A stretch of DNA of 64,000 nt from Microcoleus sp. FACHB-672 (lineage in GTDB: Bacteria > Cyanobacteriota > Cyanobacteriia > Cyanobacteriales > Oscillatoriaceae). The position numbers were made by a program, and so were the translations under genes. The notes beneath the pieces were generated by a model. The model searched no databases. It saw only the letters and a list, made by a program, of their open reading frames with translations, and was not told where the DNA came from. This document shows, one piece after another, positions 16,595-25,709 of the stretch; the first letter of the stretch is position 1; each line of letters begins with the position of its first letter. The DNA lies in NCBI RefSeq assembly GCF_014695725.1, contig NZ_JACJOU010000016.1, positions 62,001 through 126,000 on the forward strand. The letters run 5' to 3'.

Positions 16595-19072
16595 TTAACG
16601 AGTTAAGGCTAATTGCGGTAACTGTTCGTGGGAGTCAGCCGGCACCACCTTAACTTGACCGTTTTCGTCAACATCAACGATGGCACTATCGCCTTCTTTA
16701 ATGTGGCCGGCAAGGAGTTCTTCGGCGAGAACATCCTCTAACAGGCGCATAATCGCACGGCGCAAGGGTCGGGCACCGTAGTTGGGGTCGTAACCTTCTT
16801 CAACTAAGCGGTCTTTGAAGCGCTCGGTTACGTCCAAGATAATGCCTTGCTCAGATAGCCGGCTGAAGACATCGCGCAGCAAGATATCTGCGATTTGTTT
16901 GACTTCATCCTTGGTTAACTGACGGAAGACGATAATTTCGTCGAGCCGATTAATAAACTCAGGCCGGAAATACTGCTTGAGTTCTTCATTTACCAGAGTA
17001 CGAATGCGGTTGTACTGTGCGTCTGTTTGGCTTTCTGCAAACTCGAAACCTAAACCGCCACCGCCTTTGGAAATCACCTTAGACCCGATATTAGAGGTCA
17101 TGATCAGCAGGGTATTTTTGAAGTCTACTGTCCGACCTTTAGCATCAGTTAAGCGTCCGTCTTCAAGAATTTGCAGCATCATATTGAAGACATCGGGGTG
17201 AGCTTTTTCGATTTCGTCGAATAGCACCACCGTGTAAGGACGCCGGCGCACGGCTTCGGTTAGCTGGCCACCTTCGTCATAACCCACGTATCCGGGAGGG
17301 GAACCGATGAGTTTGGAGACGGTGTGACGTTCCATAAATTCCGACATATCGAGGCGGATCATTGCCTCTTCTGAGCCGAAGAAATAGGCAGCTAAGGCTT
17401 TGGTTAGCTCGGTTTTACCCACGCCGGTTGGCCCGGAGAAGATAAAGCTGGCGATAGGCCGGTCAGGGTTCTTCAAGCCAACTCGTGCGCGACGAATGGC
17501 GCGAGAAACGGCTGAAACCGCTTCTTCTTGACCGATGAGACGCTGGTGCAGGGTATCTTCCATCTGCAGCAACTTTTCAGATTCAGACTCGGTAAGTTTG
17601 CTCACCGGCACACCTGTCCAACTGGCAACAATGTGGGCAATGTCTTCTTCAGTAACGATTGGCTTTTCTGTGGCTTCGGGTTTGCTATTGCCAGCAGCTT
17701 TAATTTCAGCTTGCAGTTCTAGTTCGCGATCGCGCAACTGTCCTGCTTTATCAAAGTCTTGATCCCGCACCGCCGCTTCTTTTTCTTTCGTCACTTTCGG
17801 CAGTTCTTGCTTGAGTGCCTTCATTGCCGGTGATACCTGAGCGTTCATCAGATGAACTCTTGAACCGGCTTCATCAATCAAGTCGATGGCTTTATCCGGC
17901 AAGAAGCGATCGCTGATGTAGCGATCTGAAAGCTTAGCAGCAGCATCTATCGCTTCATCAGAGATGGTCAGTTTGTGGTGTTCTTCATAAGTTGAGCGCA
18001 ACCCGAAGAGAATTTCAATCGTTTCCTCAACGCTGGGTTCGCCAACTTTCACCGGCTGGAACCGGCGTTCTAAGGCGGCATCGCGCTCAATATGCTTGCG
18101 GTACTCATCCAGGGTGGTTGCGCCAATGCACTGCAATTCACCTCTGGCTAATGCCGGCTTGAGGATGTTTGCAGCATCCATACCGCCTTCTGTACCACCG
18201 GCACCGATCAGCGTGTGAACTTCATCAATCACTAAGATAATGTTGCCGGCAGCGCGAACCTCTTCCATAATCGTCTTGAGGCGTTCTTCAAACTCACCCC
18301 GGAACCGAGTGCCGGCTAGCAGAGAACCCATATCCAGCATGATTACTTGCTTGTCTTCCAGGATATCTGGGACATTATTGCTGACAATGCGCTGGGCCAT
18401 ACCTTCAGCAATTGCCGTTTTCCCAACTCCAGGTTCGCCAATTAAGACGGGATTATTCTTCGTGCGACGACCAAGAATTTGAATCACCCGCTCAATTTCC
18501 GCCTCGCGTCCCACAACCGGGTCGAGTTTGCCTTCGGCTGCCCGTTTGGTGAGGTTAGTGCCAAACTCTTCCAGAGTAGGGATTTTGTTGCGGCTGCTGC
18601 TATTCTGGCTGCCGGCGGCGGTGGGGACGGATGCCGGCACGTCAGAGAGTTCTTCAATTAATTGCGCTTGCAGTTGCGTCATGTCAACGCCCAAGTTTTC
18701 CAGGACTTTTCCTGCCACCCCTTTAGACTCTTGAAGCAGCGCCAGCAGAATATGTTCAGGGGCGATGTGGTTATGCCCCAACAAATTCGCTTCTTTCAAA
18801 GATGTGTCAAAAATGCTCTTAGCGCGAGGAGTCAGCGGAATTTCTGAGGGCACAAAGCCGGCACCCCGACCAATAATTCTTTCCACCTCAACTCGTGCAT
18901 CTTTGAGGTTAACCCCCTGCTCTTTCAGCACTTTTACGGCATTACTGGTTCCTTCACCAATGATACCCAAGAGGATTTGCTCTGTTCCGACAAAGTTGTG
19001 TTTTAGGCGACGTGCTTCCTCTTGGGCCAGCAAAATCACCCGAATAGCTTTTTCTGTGAAGCGTTCAAACAT
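16595..19072 (-). CDS. clpC: ClpC, ATP-dependent Clp protease ATPase subunit
   Basis: An 825-residue class I Hsp100 AAA+ unfoldase that feeds substrates to ClpP/ClpR. Two Clp-N repeats fill residues 1-145 ([20 protein letters not shown] and the [18 protein letters not shown] repeat). The first AAA+ domain has Walker A GEPGVGKT near residue 208 and Walker [11 protein letters not shown]; a UVR motif ([15 protein letters not shown]) lies in the middle; the second AAA+ domain has [12 protein letters not shown] near 548 and [17 protein letters not shown]. The UVR motif and length identify ClpC rather than ClpB. In cyanobacteria ClpC is essential and partly membrane-associated. It is monocistronic, with a 300-bp upstream spacer. 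Confidence 0.97.
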   Translation of the reverse strand: MFERFTEKAIRVILLAQEEARRLKHNFVGTEQILLGIIGEGTSNAVKVLKEQGVNLKDARVEVERIIGRGAGFVPSEIPLTPRAKSIFDTSLKEANLLGHNHIAPEHILLALLQESKGVAGKVLENLGVDMTQLQAQLIEELSDVPASVPTAAGSQNSSSRNKIPTLEEFGTNLTKRAAEGKLDPVVGREAEIERVIQILGRRTKNNPVLIGEPGVGKTAIAEGMAQRIVSNNVPDILEDKQVIMLDMGSLLAGTRFRGEFEERLKTIMEEVRAAGNIILVIDEVHTLIGAGGTEGGMDAANILKPALARGELQCIGATTLDEYRKHIERDAALERRFQPVKVGEPSVEETIEILFGLRSTYEEHHKLTISDEAIDAAAKLSDRYISDRFLPDKAIDLIDEAGSRVHLMNAQVSPAMKALKQELPKVTKEKEAAVRDQDFDKAGQLRDRELELQAEIKAAGNSKPEATEKPIVTEEDIAHIVASWTGVPVSKLTESESEKLLQMEDTLHQRLIGQEEAVSAVSRAIRRARVGLKNPDRPIASFIFSGPTGVGKTELTKALAAYFFGSEEAMIRLDMSEFMERHTVSKLIGSPPGYVGYDEGGQLTEAVRRRPYTVVLFDEIEKAHPDVFNMMLQILEDGRLTDAKGRTVDFKNTLLIMTSNIGSKVISKGGGGLGFEFAESQTDAQYNRIRTLVNEELKQYFRPEFINRLDEIIVFRQLTKDEVKQIADILLRDVFSRLSEQGIILDVTERFKDRLVEEGYDPNYGARPLRRAIMRLLEDVLAEELLAGHIKEGDSAIVDVDENGQVKVVPADSHEQLPQLALTR

Positions 19073-19385
19073 GGCTAATTCCTCTCAAATTTTTGGAGCT
19101 ACGGCCCAAATTCGCTGTTTGGAGCAGGCGGGAGACTCTCAAATCAAAACCTTGTAACATTTTGTTTACTTCTTGATTTAATGTACCGCTCTAGAGGGAC
19201 TGCCGGCAGTGAGGAGAGCCGTATTAGGCAATGGGGTATAAGCCGCCTCAGAAGACTGGATGAGTGGATGAGGGGCAAGACAGATCCCCTCAATGCCGCC
19301 TGTGCTGCCCCTGGAGTTCTGATTAGTCGTGAATCTGGGGAAGTTTAGCTACCCTCTGACACCGGCTCATACCGGCTGCCAAACT
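19073..19385. other. clpC promoter region, no gene
   Basis: Spacer between the clpC start and the end of the SAM hydroxide adenosyltransferase gene, both on the minus strand. TTTGTTTAC and TAATGT lie near 19160-19183 and may belong to the clpC promoter. No coding frame was recognised. Confidence 0.5.
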
Positions 19386-20177
19386 TTAACCGAGACGAGT
19401 TACCGATTGGTTGACGCGGGGTCTGCCGAAGCGATTCCAGGCACTACCGCCTCGCAAAAACAGCTCCATCCAGCGAATCGGCTGTCCTCCATCGGCAGCG
19501 TCCCAACCAGAACTGCCGGGTGCGAAAGCCAGAGTCCCTTCCGGCACATCAAAGGTGCCATCAGTATAAATGGCATCACTCACCACATCTCCGACGCGAA
19601 TCACGACCTTGGTTTCGGGTTTCAGGTCGAGAGTGTCGGCGGGAATGGTGGTTTTGATGTTGCCGTAGCCATCAATCCAGGCGATGCGATCATTGGGTGC
19701 GGAGACGATTTGGTCGGGTTTTAAACGCTCTCCCAAAAGGCTAGTACCACCTTTCGCAATATCGGTCGCTGCGTTAGGAAATACATCTCGTGAACGAAAC
19801 TGAGAACCGCCTCTAGAAACCTTGACGGTGTGAATTTCTTTCGCGTGGTCTTTGATGAAGGAAAACGTGTAGCCGGCAAAGACGCCCACAACTTTCACGC
19901 CATTGGGCAGCAAGGCGTAGGTCAAACCCTCTCCTTCATTATTCTGCCGTGCTTCTGGATCGTCTTTGCGAGGGGCGCAGTTGTGATAAACCAAACGTTC
20001 TTCTGGGCCGGGGTTAAGGCCAAGTTGGGCCACCCAAAAGCCGGTTGCCAGGGTACTGAAAGCCGGCACTGAGAGGCAGTGGACTTGTGATGCCGGCAGT
20101 GCCATTAAAAGACGCTGTGTAACCTCTGCAAATGCGGGATCGCCGATGCCGTAGTCTGCAATTAAGGTGATGAACAT
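19386..20177 (-). CDS. SAM hydroxide adenosyltransferase family protein (DUF62 / chlorinase-like)
   Basis: A 263-residue member of the family in which fluorinase, chlorinase and the widespread SAM hydroxide adenosyltransferase are found; the common type hydrolyses S-adenosylmethionine to adenosine and methionine. It begins FITLIADYGIGDPAFAEV, with the family Asp in the first strand, and contains FRSRDVFPNAATDIAKG, matching the conserved block that places SAM, and later WIDGYGNIKTTI, the start of the C-terminal domain. Nothing in the neighbourhood suggests halogen chemistry, so the hydrolase activity is the more likely role. The physiological purpose of these enzymes is unclear. It is a single gene, divergent from htpX. 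Confidence 0.87.
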   Translation of the reverse strand: MFITLIADYGIGDPAFAEVTQRLLMALPASQVHCLSVPAFSTLATGFWVAQLGLNPGPEERLVYHNCAPRKDDPEARQNNEGEGLTYALLPNGVKVVGVFAGYTFSFIKDHAKEIHTVKVSRGGSQFRSRDVFPNAATDIAKGGTSLLGERLKPDQIVSAPNDRIAWIDGYGNIKTTIPADTLDLKPETKVVIRVGDVVSDAIYTDGTFDVPEGTLAFAPGSSGWDAADGGQPIRWMELFLRGGSAWNRFGRPRVNQSVTRLG

Positions 20178-20364
20178 ATTGCCTCACGGGTTGGATTCCA
20201 CTGTCAGGTTATCCCAACTTCGGAGGGTCGGTGCCGGCTCATCCTGTAGTTCTGCCGGCAGTCGCAGAGGCATTTCATTCATGGGGTAGAGACGCAATCC
20301 CACCCAAATCTGAGAACTTAGAAGCAATCAGGAAAAAAATCTTAACAATTACAAACGAAAAATT

Positions 20365-21246
20365 ATGCGTGGGATCAATCAAATCAAAACAGCGGCGCTG
20401 CTGGGACTGCTGAGCGGTCTTTTGGTTCTGGGTGGTTATTATTTAGTGGGTAATGAGCAGGGACTTTACCTCGGTTTGGCTTTTGCAGCCTTCAGCAGTA
20501 TTAGCTCTTGGTATTATTCGGATCAAGCTGTGTTAATGGCCTATCGCGCTCAGCCACTAGAGCGTCAAGAAGCACCGGAACTGTACGATATGGTCGCTTC
20601 TTTGAGTGAACGTGCCGAGATTCCGATGCCAAAATTATTTATCGTCCCCACAAAATCCCCGAATGCCTTTGCCACCGGCAGAGATCCGGAACACGCGGCA
20701 GTAGCCGTTACACAAGGGATTTTAGAATTACTTACCCGTGAGGAACTTGAAGCGGTTTTAGCACACGAACTGACCCACATCCGCAACCGCGACACCCTGA
20801 CTGGGGCAGTTGCCGGCACGATCGCCGGTGCACTGACATTTGCTGGGCGGATTCTAACGTTTGGGGCGCTTTACGGGCCGGTAACGCGGGATGATCGGCG
20901 GGGTGGAAACGCACTCGGTACGCTGTTTTTAATTGTTTTAGCGCCGGTTGCTGCCGGTTTAATTCAAATGGCGATTTCTCGGACGCGAGAGTATGCGGCT
21001 GACTTGGGTGCCGCTGAAATCACCGGCAACCCCCTAGGTCTCGTCAGTGCGCTACAGAAGCTAGAAGAAATGGGCCACCAGATCCCCATGAACGGCAACC
21101 CTACGATGTCCTCGCTGCTAATTGTCAATCCCACATCTAAAAAAGGGCTGCAGTCCCTCTTCCTGACTCACCCACCAACAGAAGAACGCATTCGCCGGCT
21201 TCTAGAATTGGCCCAGCAAAAACAAGGGACGCCGGTGATGGCTTAG
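20365..21246 (+). CDS. htpX: HtpX-like membrane M48 metalloprotease
   Basis: A 293-residue zinc protease of membrane quality control. Two membrane segments lie near the N-terminus (AALLGLLSGLLVLGGYYLV and LYLGLAFAAFSSISSWYY). The catalytic motif is LAHELTHIRNRD with His134, Glu135 and His138; the third zinc ligand is probably the Glu in RTREYAADLGAAEI. Two further hydrophobic stretches follow the active site (AGTIAGALTFAGRILTF and TLFLIVLAPVAAGLIQMAI). The C-terminus carries FLTHPPTEERIRRLLEL, usual for HtpX. It degrades misfolded membrane proteins in known bacteria; here the role is inferred from the family. Confidence 0.92.
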   Translation: MRGINQIKTAALLGLLSGLLVLGGYYLVGNEQGLYLGLAFAAFSSISSWYYSDQAVLMAYRAQPLERQEAPELYDMVASLSERAEIPMPKLFIVPTKSPNAFATGRDPEHAAVAVTQGILELLTREELEAVLAHELTHIRNRDTLTGAVAGTIAGALTFAGRILTFGALYGPVTRDDRRGGNALGTLFLIVLAPVAAGLIQMAISRTREYAADLGAAEITGNPLGLVSALQKLEEMGHQIPMNGNPTMSSLLIVNPTSKKGLQSLFLTHPPTEERIRRLLELAQQKQGTPVMA

Positions 21247-21304
21247 AAAAGGATGAAACCCTTTCTCTGCTGAGAGTATAGGGGCGAGTGTCTAGGAAAC
21301 TCAC

Positions 21305-21328
21305 CCCCATGCCCCATGCCCCACGCCT
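21305..21328. repeat. Short CCCATGCC tandem repeat
   Basis: CCCCATG iterations between the convergent htpX and map genes, of the same family as the repeats near and inside cimA. It reaches the map stop codon region. Confidence 0.65.
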
Positions 21329-22098
21329 TAACCCCTACCCGGCAGCGTCAGAATCTCGACTCCGTCAGCCGTAACGGTCACAGTATGCTCAAACTGGGCA
21401 GAAAGCTTGCGATCTTGCGTCACAGCAGTCCAACCATCCTCAAGCACATCAACTTCCCAAGTGCCTTCGTTAATCATCGGCTCGATTGTGAAAACCATGC
21501 CGGCTCTCATACGCTTGCCGGTTCCCCGTTTGCCGTAGTGGGGAATCTCAGGGGCAGTATGAAAAACGCGGTGAACCCCATGCCCCACAAAGTTTCGTAC
21601 GACCGAAAAGCCCTGTGCCTCAGCATACTCTTGAATTGCGGCACCAATATCCCCGATGCGAGCGTCTGGCTTAACTTCAGCAATTCCTCTTTTCAGGCAC
21701 TCATGCGTTACTTCGACAAGCTTTTTCGCCAAAGGGGAAGGCGTTCCAACGAAGAATGTTTTCGAGGTGTCGCCGTAATAGCCATCAACAATTGGAGTGA
21801 CATCGATATTAATAATGTCACCGTCTTGAAGAATTTGCTTGGCGTTGGGAATGCCGTGACAAACCACTTCGTTAATGCTGGTGCAAATAGACTTAGGAAA
21901 CCCCTTATAGCCAAGCGGAGCGCTTTTAGCTCCCTGTGCTTTTGTCCAGCGTTCGGCTTCGTCATTGAGTTCTAGGGTGCTGACTCCAGGTTTTACCAGC
22001 GGTTCAAGATAGCAGAGGAGTTCGGCAGCCAAACGCCCAGCCGTCCGCATTTTGTCTAACTCCCGACTGGATAAAAGCTCGATGGTTTCACTTTTCAT
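21328..22098 (-). CDS. map: Methionine aminopeptidase, type I
   Basis: Removes the initiator methionine from nascent proteins. The 256-residue protein has the pita-bread fold signature in the usual order: NEVVCHGIPNAKQ, the first metal Asp in INIDVTPIVDGYYGDTS, the second Asp within GDTS, the His of GHGVHRVFHTAPEI, and the Glu ligands in FTIEPMINEG and QFEHTVTVTADG. Length is normal for type I without an N-terminal zinc-finger extension. Cyanobacteria often carry more than one map gene; this could be any of them. It is convergent with htpX and divergent from the Nif3-like gene. Confidence 0.95.
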   Translation of the reverse strand: MKSETIELLSSRELDKMRTAGRLAAELLCYLEPLVKPGVSTLELNDEAERWTKAQGAKSAPLGYKGFPKSICTSINEVVCHGIPNAKQILQDGDIINIDVTPIVDGYYGDTSKTFFVGTPSPLAKKLVEVTHECLKRGIAEVKPDARIGDIGAAIQEYAEAQGFSVVRNFVGHGVHRVFHTAPEIPHYGKRGTGKRMRAGMVFTIEPMINEGTWEVDVLEDGWTAVTQDRKLSAQFEHTVTVTADGVEILTLPGRG

Positions 22099-22191
22099 AG
22101 TTTTTGTTCCTTTATTTCTCGCCGCTCTGGTAGCTTATATTTAAGTGGTGCGGTTTAGATTTAGCGTTTTAAATATTACCGGCAGCTTTTG

Positions 22192-22899
22192 ATGATTGTT
22201 TTAGAAAATATAGCACAGTTTTTAGACAGTTTTTTTGCTGTTAATCGTTTTGAAGAGAAAGAAAGAGGGGGAATCTATCACCACTCCTCAAAGCCGATTC
22301 GCCGGTTTGGGTTAGCATTAGAGCCGGGAATGCAATTAACAAAATGGGTGAATGAACAACAATTAGATGCATTGTTTTTACACCGTCCCTGGAAACTTGA
22401 ACCGGGACAACTCGCACCTGATATCGGCATTGTCGCCTATCACTTGGCTTTTGATGAACGCCTAACGCTTGGGTTTAATCCCCGTCTAGCTGAAGTTTTT
22501 GGGATGTCAGAATTGGAAGTATTGGGTGAAAAAGAAGGGCGGCCGATTGGGATGATCGGGAATACTCCTGTTGAGAATTTTTCGGTTTTTTGCGAACATT
22601 TAAATGAAGTTTTTGGAGGTTCTGAGGAAATTTATGCCGGCACCCAATCTAACCTATGTCGGGTAGCTGTGGTTGGCGCAATGACTGATGCGCTGGTGCG
22701 CGAAGCGGCGTTGCGGGGTGCTGATCTTTACATCACCGGCCAGTTACGGAAGCCGGCTTTATCTGCTGTGCAGGAAGCCGGCATTGCGGTGGTTGCAGTT
22801 GGTCATCGCCGGTGTGAGGAATGGGGATTAAAGGCGCTTGCCGGTGTGTTACGCGAACGCTGGTTTGAGTTAGAAGTCATACTTAATCCTGAATCCTGA
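22192..22899 (+). CDS. Nif3-like dinuclear metal protein (DUF34)
   Basis: A 235-residue protein of the Nif3/YbgI family, toroidal hexamers that bind two metal ions; function is unsettled, with GTP cyclohydrolase-like and metal chaperone roles proposed. It shows LDALFLHRPW where most members have HHG or HHP, SNLCRVAVVGAMTD (usual block VxRVAVxxGAG), ADLYITGQLRKPAL and, near the end, VAVGHRRCEEWGLKAL in place of GHYxTE. Some metal ligands are therefore substituted, and the binding site may hold fewer ions. The ATG at 22192 is used; the TTG one codon earlier is unlikely. It is a single gene, divergent from map. Confidence 0.8.
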   Translation: MIVLENIAQFLDSFFAVNRFEEKERGGIYHHSSKPIRRFGLALEPGMQLTKWVNEQQLDALFLHRPWKLEPGQLAPDIGIVAYHLAFDERLTLGFNPRLAEVFGMSELEVLGEKEGRPIGMIGNTPVENFSVFCEHLNEVFGGSEEIYAGTQSNLCRVAVVGAMTDALVREAALRGADLYITGQLRKPALSAVQEAGIAVVAVGHRRCEEWGLKALAGVLRERWFELEVILNPES

Positions 22900-22981
22900 A
22901 GTAATGACATGGCGAAAATAATTCAGATCGAAGGGACTCTGCGCTTAGTTTTCTGCACACCTGCACTTTTAAACCCAATTA

Positions 22982-24322
22982 CTAACTCTTCCGATATCCA
23001 TAGATTTTGTTGTTTTCCTCTAGCGTTGTTACAAAATCACTTGGAAAAGCAGAGATATTTCTAGCGGTATGATTGACTACAACATTAGATGAGAGCGTTG
23101 CATTAATCTGACTTACTGCTTTTTCCATCGTTGCCCGATAATGATCGTAGTTACCCTCTAAAAGATACTGCATCCAAAGATTGCCAATTCTGACATGAAC
23201 TGCTTCGTCTGCGTTAATGCAGTCCATGTAGTAAGTCATTTCATGATGGCTGCTGGTACTAAATGCCTCCGTTAGCAAGAAATTAGACTCCAGGGCATTG
23301 CCTTCCTGAAACACTTGCTGAATTGCGAGACGTTCAGCCAAATTTGAACCTTTTTCGCATTTCTTCCAAACTTTAGCGCTGTAAGTGTAATCTCCTTCTT
23401 TTCCACCAATAGATTCTAACAAGCGACGCATAATTATTGCGTGCCGTGCCTCATCCCAAATTTGCCGTGCCATGTCAAGTTTAAAATCAAGAGGCATCCA
23501 TCGATAAGCCACAAGGTTTTTTGCACACACTTCCATTGCGGCAATTTCCACATCCACGTAGACATAGTGACTGAATCGCCGCAATTTCTCATTGTCTGTC
23601 ATCAAGTCTGCGTAGGATTGGTGAATGACGATAGAAGTTTCGCTAAACTGAAGGTGAGGTGATCGTCTCGGAAAGCTGGGGATTGCCGGCATCTCTTCCC
23701 TGCCTGAGTAGCACGCCACAGTCTCACAAGGTTGACTGAGGCTATAAATCTTGACATCTTGATCGATCCAAGAATGCAACTGATTCAATATATCTGTTAA
23801 ATCGGTGAGCAGATGCCTTAAAGTTAGGCAGGTTGGAGCATCAGCAATCATGTCTGAGTGATTAAGATAATTTTGAATATGGCTGTAGTAATCTTGGGAT
23901 AATGCGTATAAGAAAGCAGCAATTTCTGATTCAGTTTGTAGGAATTTTGCATAATCAAAATTTTGGCTATAGTCGCTGCCCACTTTAGGAATATACGCCA
24001 GAGTCAGCTTTTCAAACATCCGAGTATGCAAAGCTTCGATGAAACGGGCATCCCATCCCATTTTTTCGCCTAATAAAATTTTGAAATCGCTATTTTTGCA
24101 GGAAATTAACCAGCAAGCTTCAAACTCTAAACTTCTCAGCAAGGAATAAATATATGCAGAAATATAATTTCTCAATTCCCTGGCTCTTTGACTTTTGATT
24201 AACTCGCCATCTTCTTCCCAAGGCATAGAAGCGATATCTGATGGTGTCAAGGCTTTGGAATTTAGACAGTCTATCTTTTGATTTAGATTCCAAAAATCAC
24301 CGAATTCAATTGCTGGTTTCAT
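22982..24322 (-). CDS. Ferritin-like diiron protein (DUF455-like C-terminal domain)
   Basis: A 446-residue protein whose last 200 residues form a ferritin-like four-helix bundle with the full carboxylate-histidine set: Glu in DVEIAAMEVC, ExxH in DEARHAIIM, Glu in EGNALESNFL, and ExxH in NADEAVHVRIGNLW. It therefore likely holds a diiron centre and could be an oxygenase, oxidase or desaturase. The N-terminal 230 residues are helical and poorly conserved to my eye; they may bind a carrier or partner. The closest family name I can give is DUF455. It ends 46 nt before the sulfotransferase stop region on the same strand, so the two are probably co-transcribed, with the sulfotransferase first. The substrate is unknown. 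Confidence 0.68.
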   Translation of the reverse strand: MKPAIEFGDFWNLNQKIDCLNSKALTPSDIASMPWEEDGELIKSQRARELRNYISAYIYSLLRSLEFEACWLISCKNSDFKILLGEKMGWDARFIEALHTRMFEKLTLAYIPKVGSDYSQNFDYAKFLQTESEIAAFLYALSQDYYSHIQNYLNHSDMIADAPTCLTLRHLLTDLTDILNQLHSWIDQDVKIYSLSQPCETVACYSGREEMPAIPSFPRRSPHLQFSETSIVIHQSYADLMTDNEKLRRFSHYVYVDVEIAAMEVCAKNLVAYRWMPLDFKLDMARQIWDEARHAIIMRRLLESIGGKEGDYTYSAKVWKKCEKGSNLAERLAIQQVFQEGNALESNFLLTEAFSTSSHHEMTYYMDCINADEAVHVRIGNLWMQYLLEGNYDHYRATMEKAVSQINATLSSNVVVNHTARNISAFPSDFVTTLEENNKIYGYRKS

Positions 24323-24368
24323 TTTCTATCTCCTTACAACAACTCTACAAAACCTAGTGAAAATAGCT

Positions 24369-25040
24369 CTACAAATTAGCATCCAAGCATAGCTTCTCTA
24401 GTTCATTAGTTTCTTCGGGAAAGAGATAGCTAAGAGCATTCATATTAAAATTTTTAATTGGTTCTTTTACGGAATTTTTCCAAGGAGCTTGCTGGGCAAG
24501 TGATGGCAAAACTTCCGGATATCTAACTAAGATATTTGGTTCAAATTCTAAAGCCAGATACTGACAAATATTCAGCAAAATAGCGCTAGGTTTTTCAGAT
24601 AGATCTTCATACTGCACCAGCTTATGATTTGGCTGATTCGAGTAAGCCTGACTAAGTTGATAATCGTGTTGCCATCGTTGGAAACATTCTCTAATAGTTT
24701 TCGGTTGGTAGCCCCAAGATGCGCCATAATGACGTTCAATTCCATAGAGAGATGCAACATTAGCTCTTGCATCTCGGAGACAGTGAATAAATTTTGCAGA
24801 AGGACATAAAGCCTGAATTTGTTCGATAAAATGTAAATGTCTGGGCGTTTTTTCAATCCAACCCGCAAGTTGTTTTTGTTGAGCAATCTGATCAAATTCG
24901 TTTAGCTGATCGCCGGCTTTGCTAAAGTCATAATGCAAGTGGCTTTCTGGAAACGATATCATTTGAGAATGGGCAGCTAATAAACACTGCAAGAGAGTGG
25001 TTCCTGAACGCGGACACCCAACAATGAAGAGCCTAATCAT
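24369..25040 (-). CDS. PAPS-dependent sulfotransferase
   Basis: A 223-residue sulfotransferase domain protein. It opens with the 5'-phosphosulfate loop GCPRSGTTLL (residues 8-17), continues with the possible catalytic region SFPESHLHYDF, and has the 3'-phosphate-binding region in FIHCLRDARANVASLYG, where Arg and the downstream Ser contact PAPS; LVQYEDLSEKPSAIL follows as expected. The enzyme moves sulfate from PAPS to a small molecule, lipid, glycan or peptide. It is short for the family but not evidently truncated. With the diiron gene 46 nt downstream it forms a likely two-gene unit; both are divergent from the unknown protein and oxidoreductase, suggesting a shared pathway. Confidence 0.88.
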   Translation of the reverse strand: MIRLFIVGCPRSGTTLLQCLLAAHSQMISFPESHLHYDFSKAGDQLNEFDQIAQQKQLAGWIEKTPRHLHFIEQIQALCPSAKFIHCLRDARANVASLYGIERHYGASWGYQPKTIRECFQRWQHDYQLSQAYSNQPNHKLVQYEDLSEKPSAILLNICQYLALEFEPNILVRYPEVLPSLAQQAPWKNSVKEPIKNFNMNALSYLFPEETNELEKLCLDANL

Positions 25041-25254
25041 TCAAATTATTTATCTCCACAGTAAGCGAGGACAGCAATTTTGGAAGCAGCCACTTTGCTG
25101 CATATAGAAACTTGCAAAAGTAGCACTTAGCATCTATAGCTTAAAAGCTTTTTCGGAAAAACGGGGTGAGTTAGATCACAAGATACATCTATCCTCGGTC
25201 TATAATTAGAATAGAACTTTTAGGATTAAATAATACTGGATTACGGAGTAATTA
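25041..25254. promoter_or_regulatory. Shared promoter region of the divergent 23-27 kb genes
   Basis: A 214-bp spacer between divergent genes. Upstream of the rightward gene, TATAAT (25200-25205) is a near-perfect -10 box, giving a leader of about 45 nt to the GTG at 25255. ACGGAG (25244-25249) is a fitting ribosome binding site. The leftward promoter was not located. Confidence 0.5.
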
Positions 25255-25644
25255 GTGAGAATACTCATCGTTGATTCGTTAGGTAATTCTGACGAGAATC
25301 AGCAGACAATTCAATTAATTCAGACTCTGCCATTTTGCAAACCTGTTGACTTCATCTTCGACTATGCTAATTTGAGGCTGGCTCTTGCTCTAGATTTTGA
25401 AAGTCATCCTCAACTTGTAGAATCCTTACAAGTATTGACCAATCCAAAAGAACTGGAAATTGTTGGTGGACGCTTTGGCAGAACCGCGTCAGGACAGTTG
25501 GCTACATCCGAATGGAGTGGTCGCTACGGTGAAGCTTGGAATGAATTAAATCGGCAATGCTTCACTAAGTTTATGTCAGCTTTAGGTATGCCCATTATTC
25601 ATCGGGCTTGGCATAAACAGCAAACTGCTAATGAGGTCGGTTAG
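25255..25644 (+). CDS. Small protein of unknown function
   Basis: A 129-residue protein starting at a GTG preceded by ACGGAG at good spacing. It starts MRILIVDSLG, resembling a first beta-strand, and later has VGGRFGRTASGQLATSEW and NELNRQCFTKFMSALGMPIIHRAWHKQ. I recognise no family: there is no signal peptide, membrane segment or known catalytic motif. It lies 65 nt before the oxidoreductase on the same strand, so the two are probably co-transcribed. The MRILIVD opening resembles response regulators, but the conserved acidic pocket and phospho-Asp region are absent. Confidence 0.65.
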   Translation: MRILIVDSLGNSDENQQTIQLIQTLPFCKPVDFIFDYANLRLALALDFESHPQLVESLQVLTNPKELEIVGGRFGRTASGQLATSEWSGRYGEAWNELNRQCFTKFMSALGMPIIHRAWHKQQTANEVG

Positions 25645-25709
25645 AAAGCCGGTAATGACACAGCCGGCAGTGATAAATTAATTGATGTAATTGATTTTGG
25701 AATAACTTA

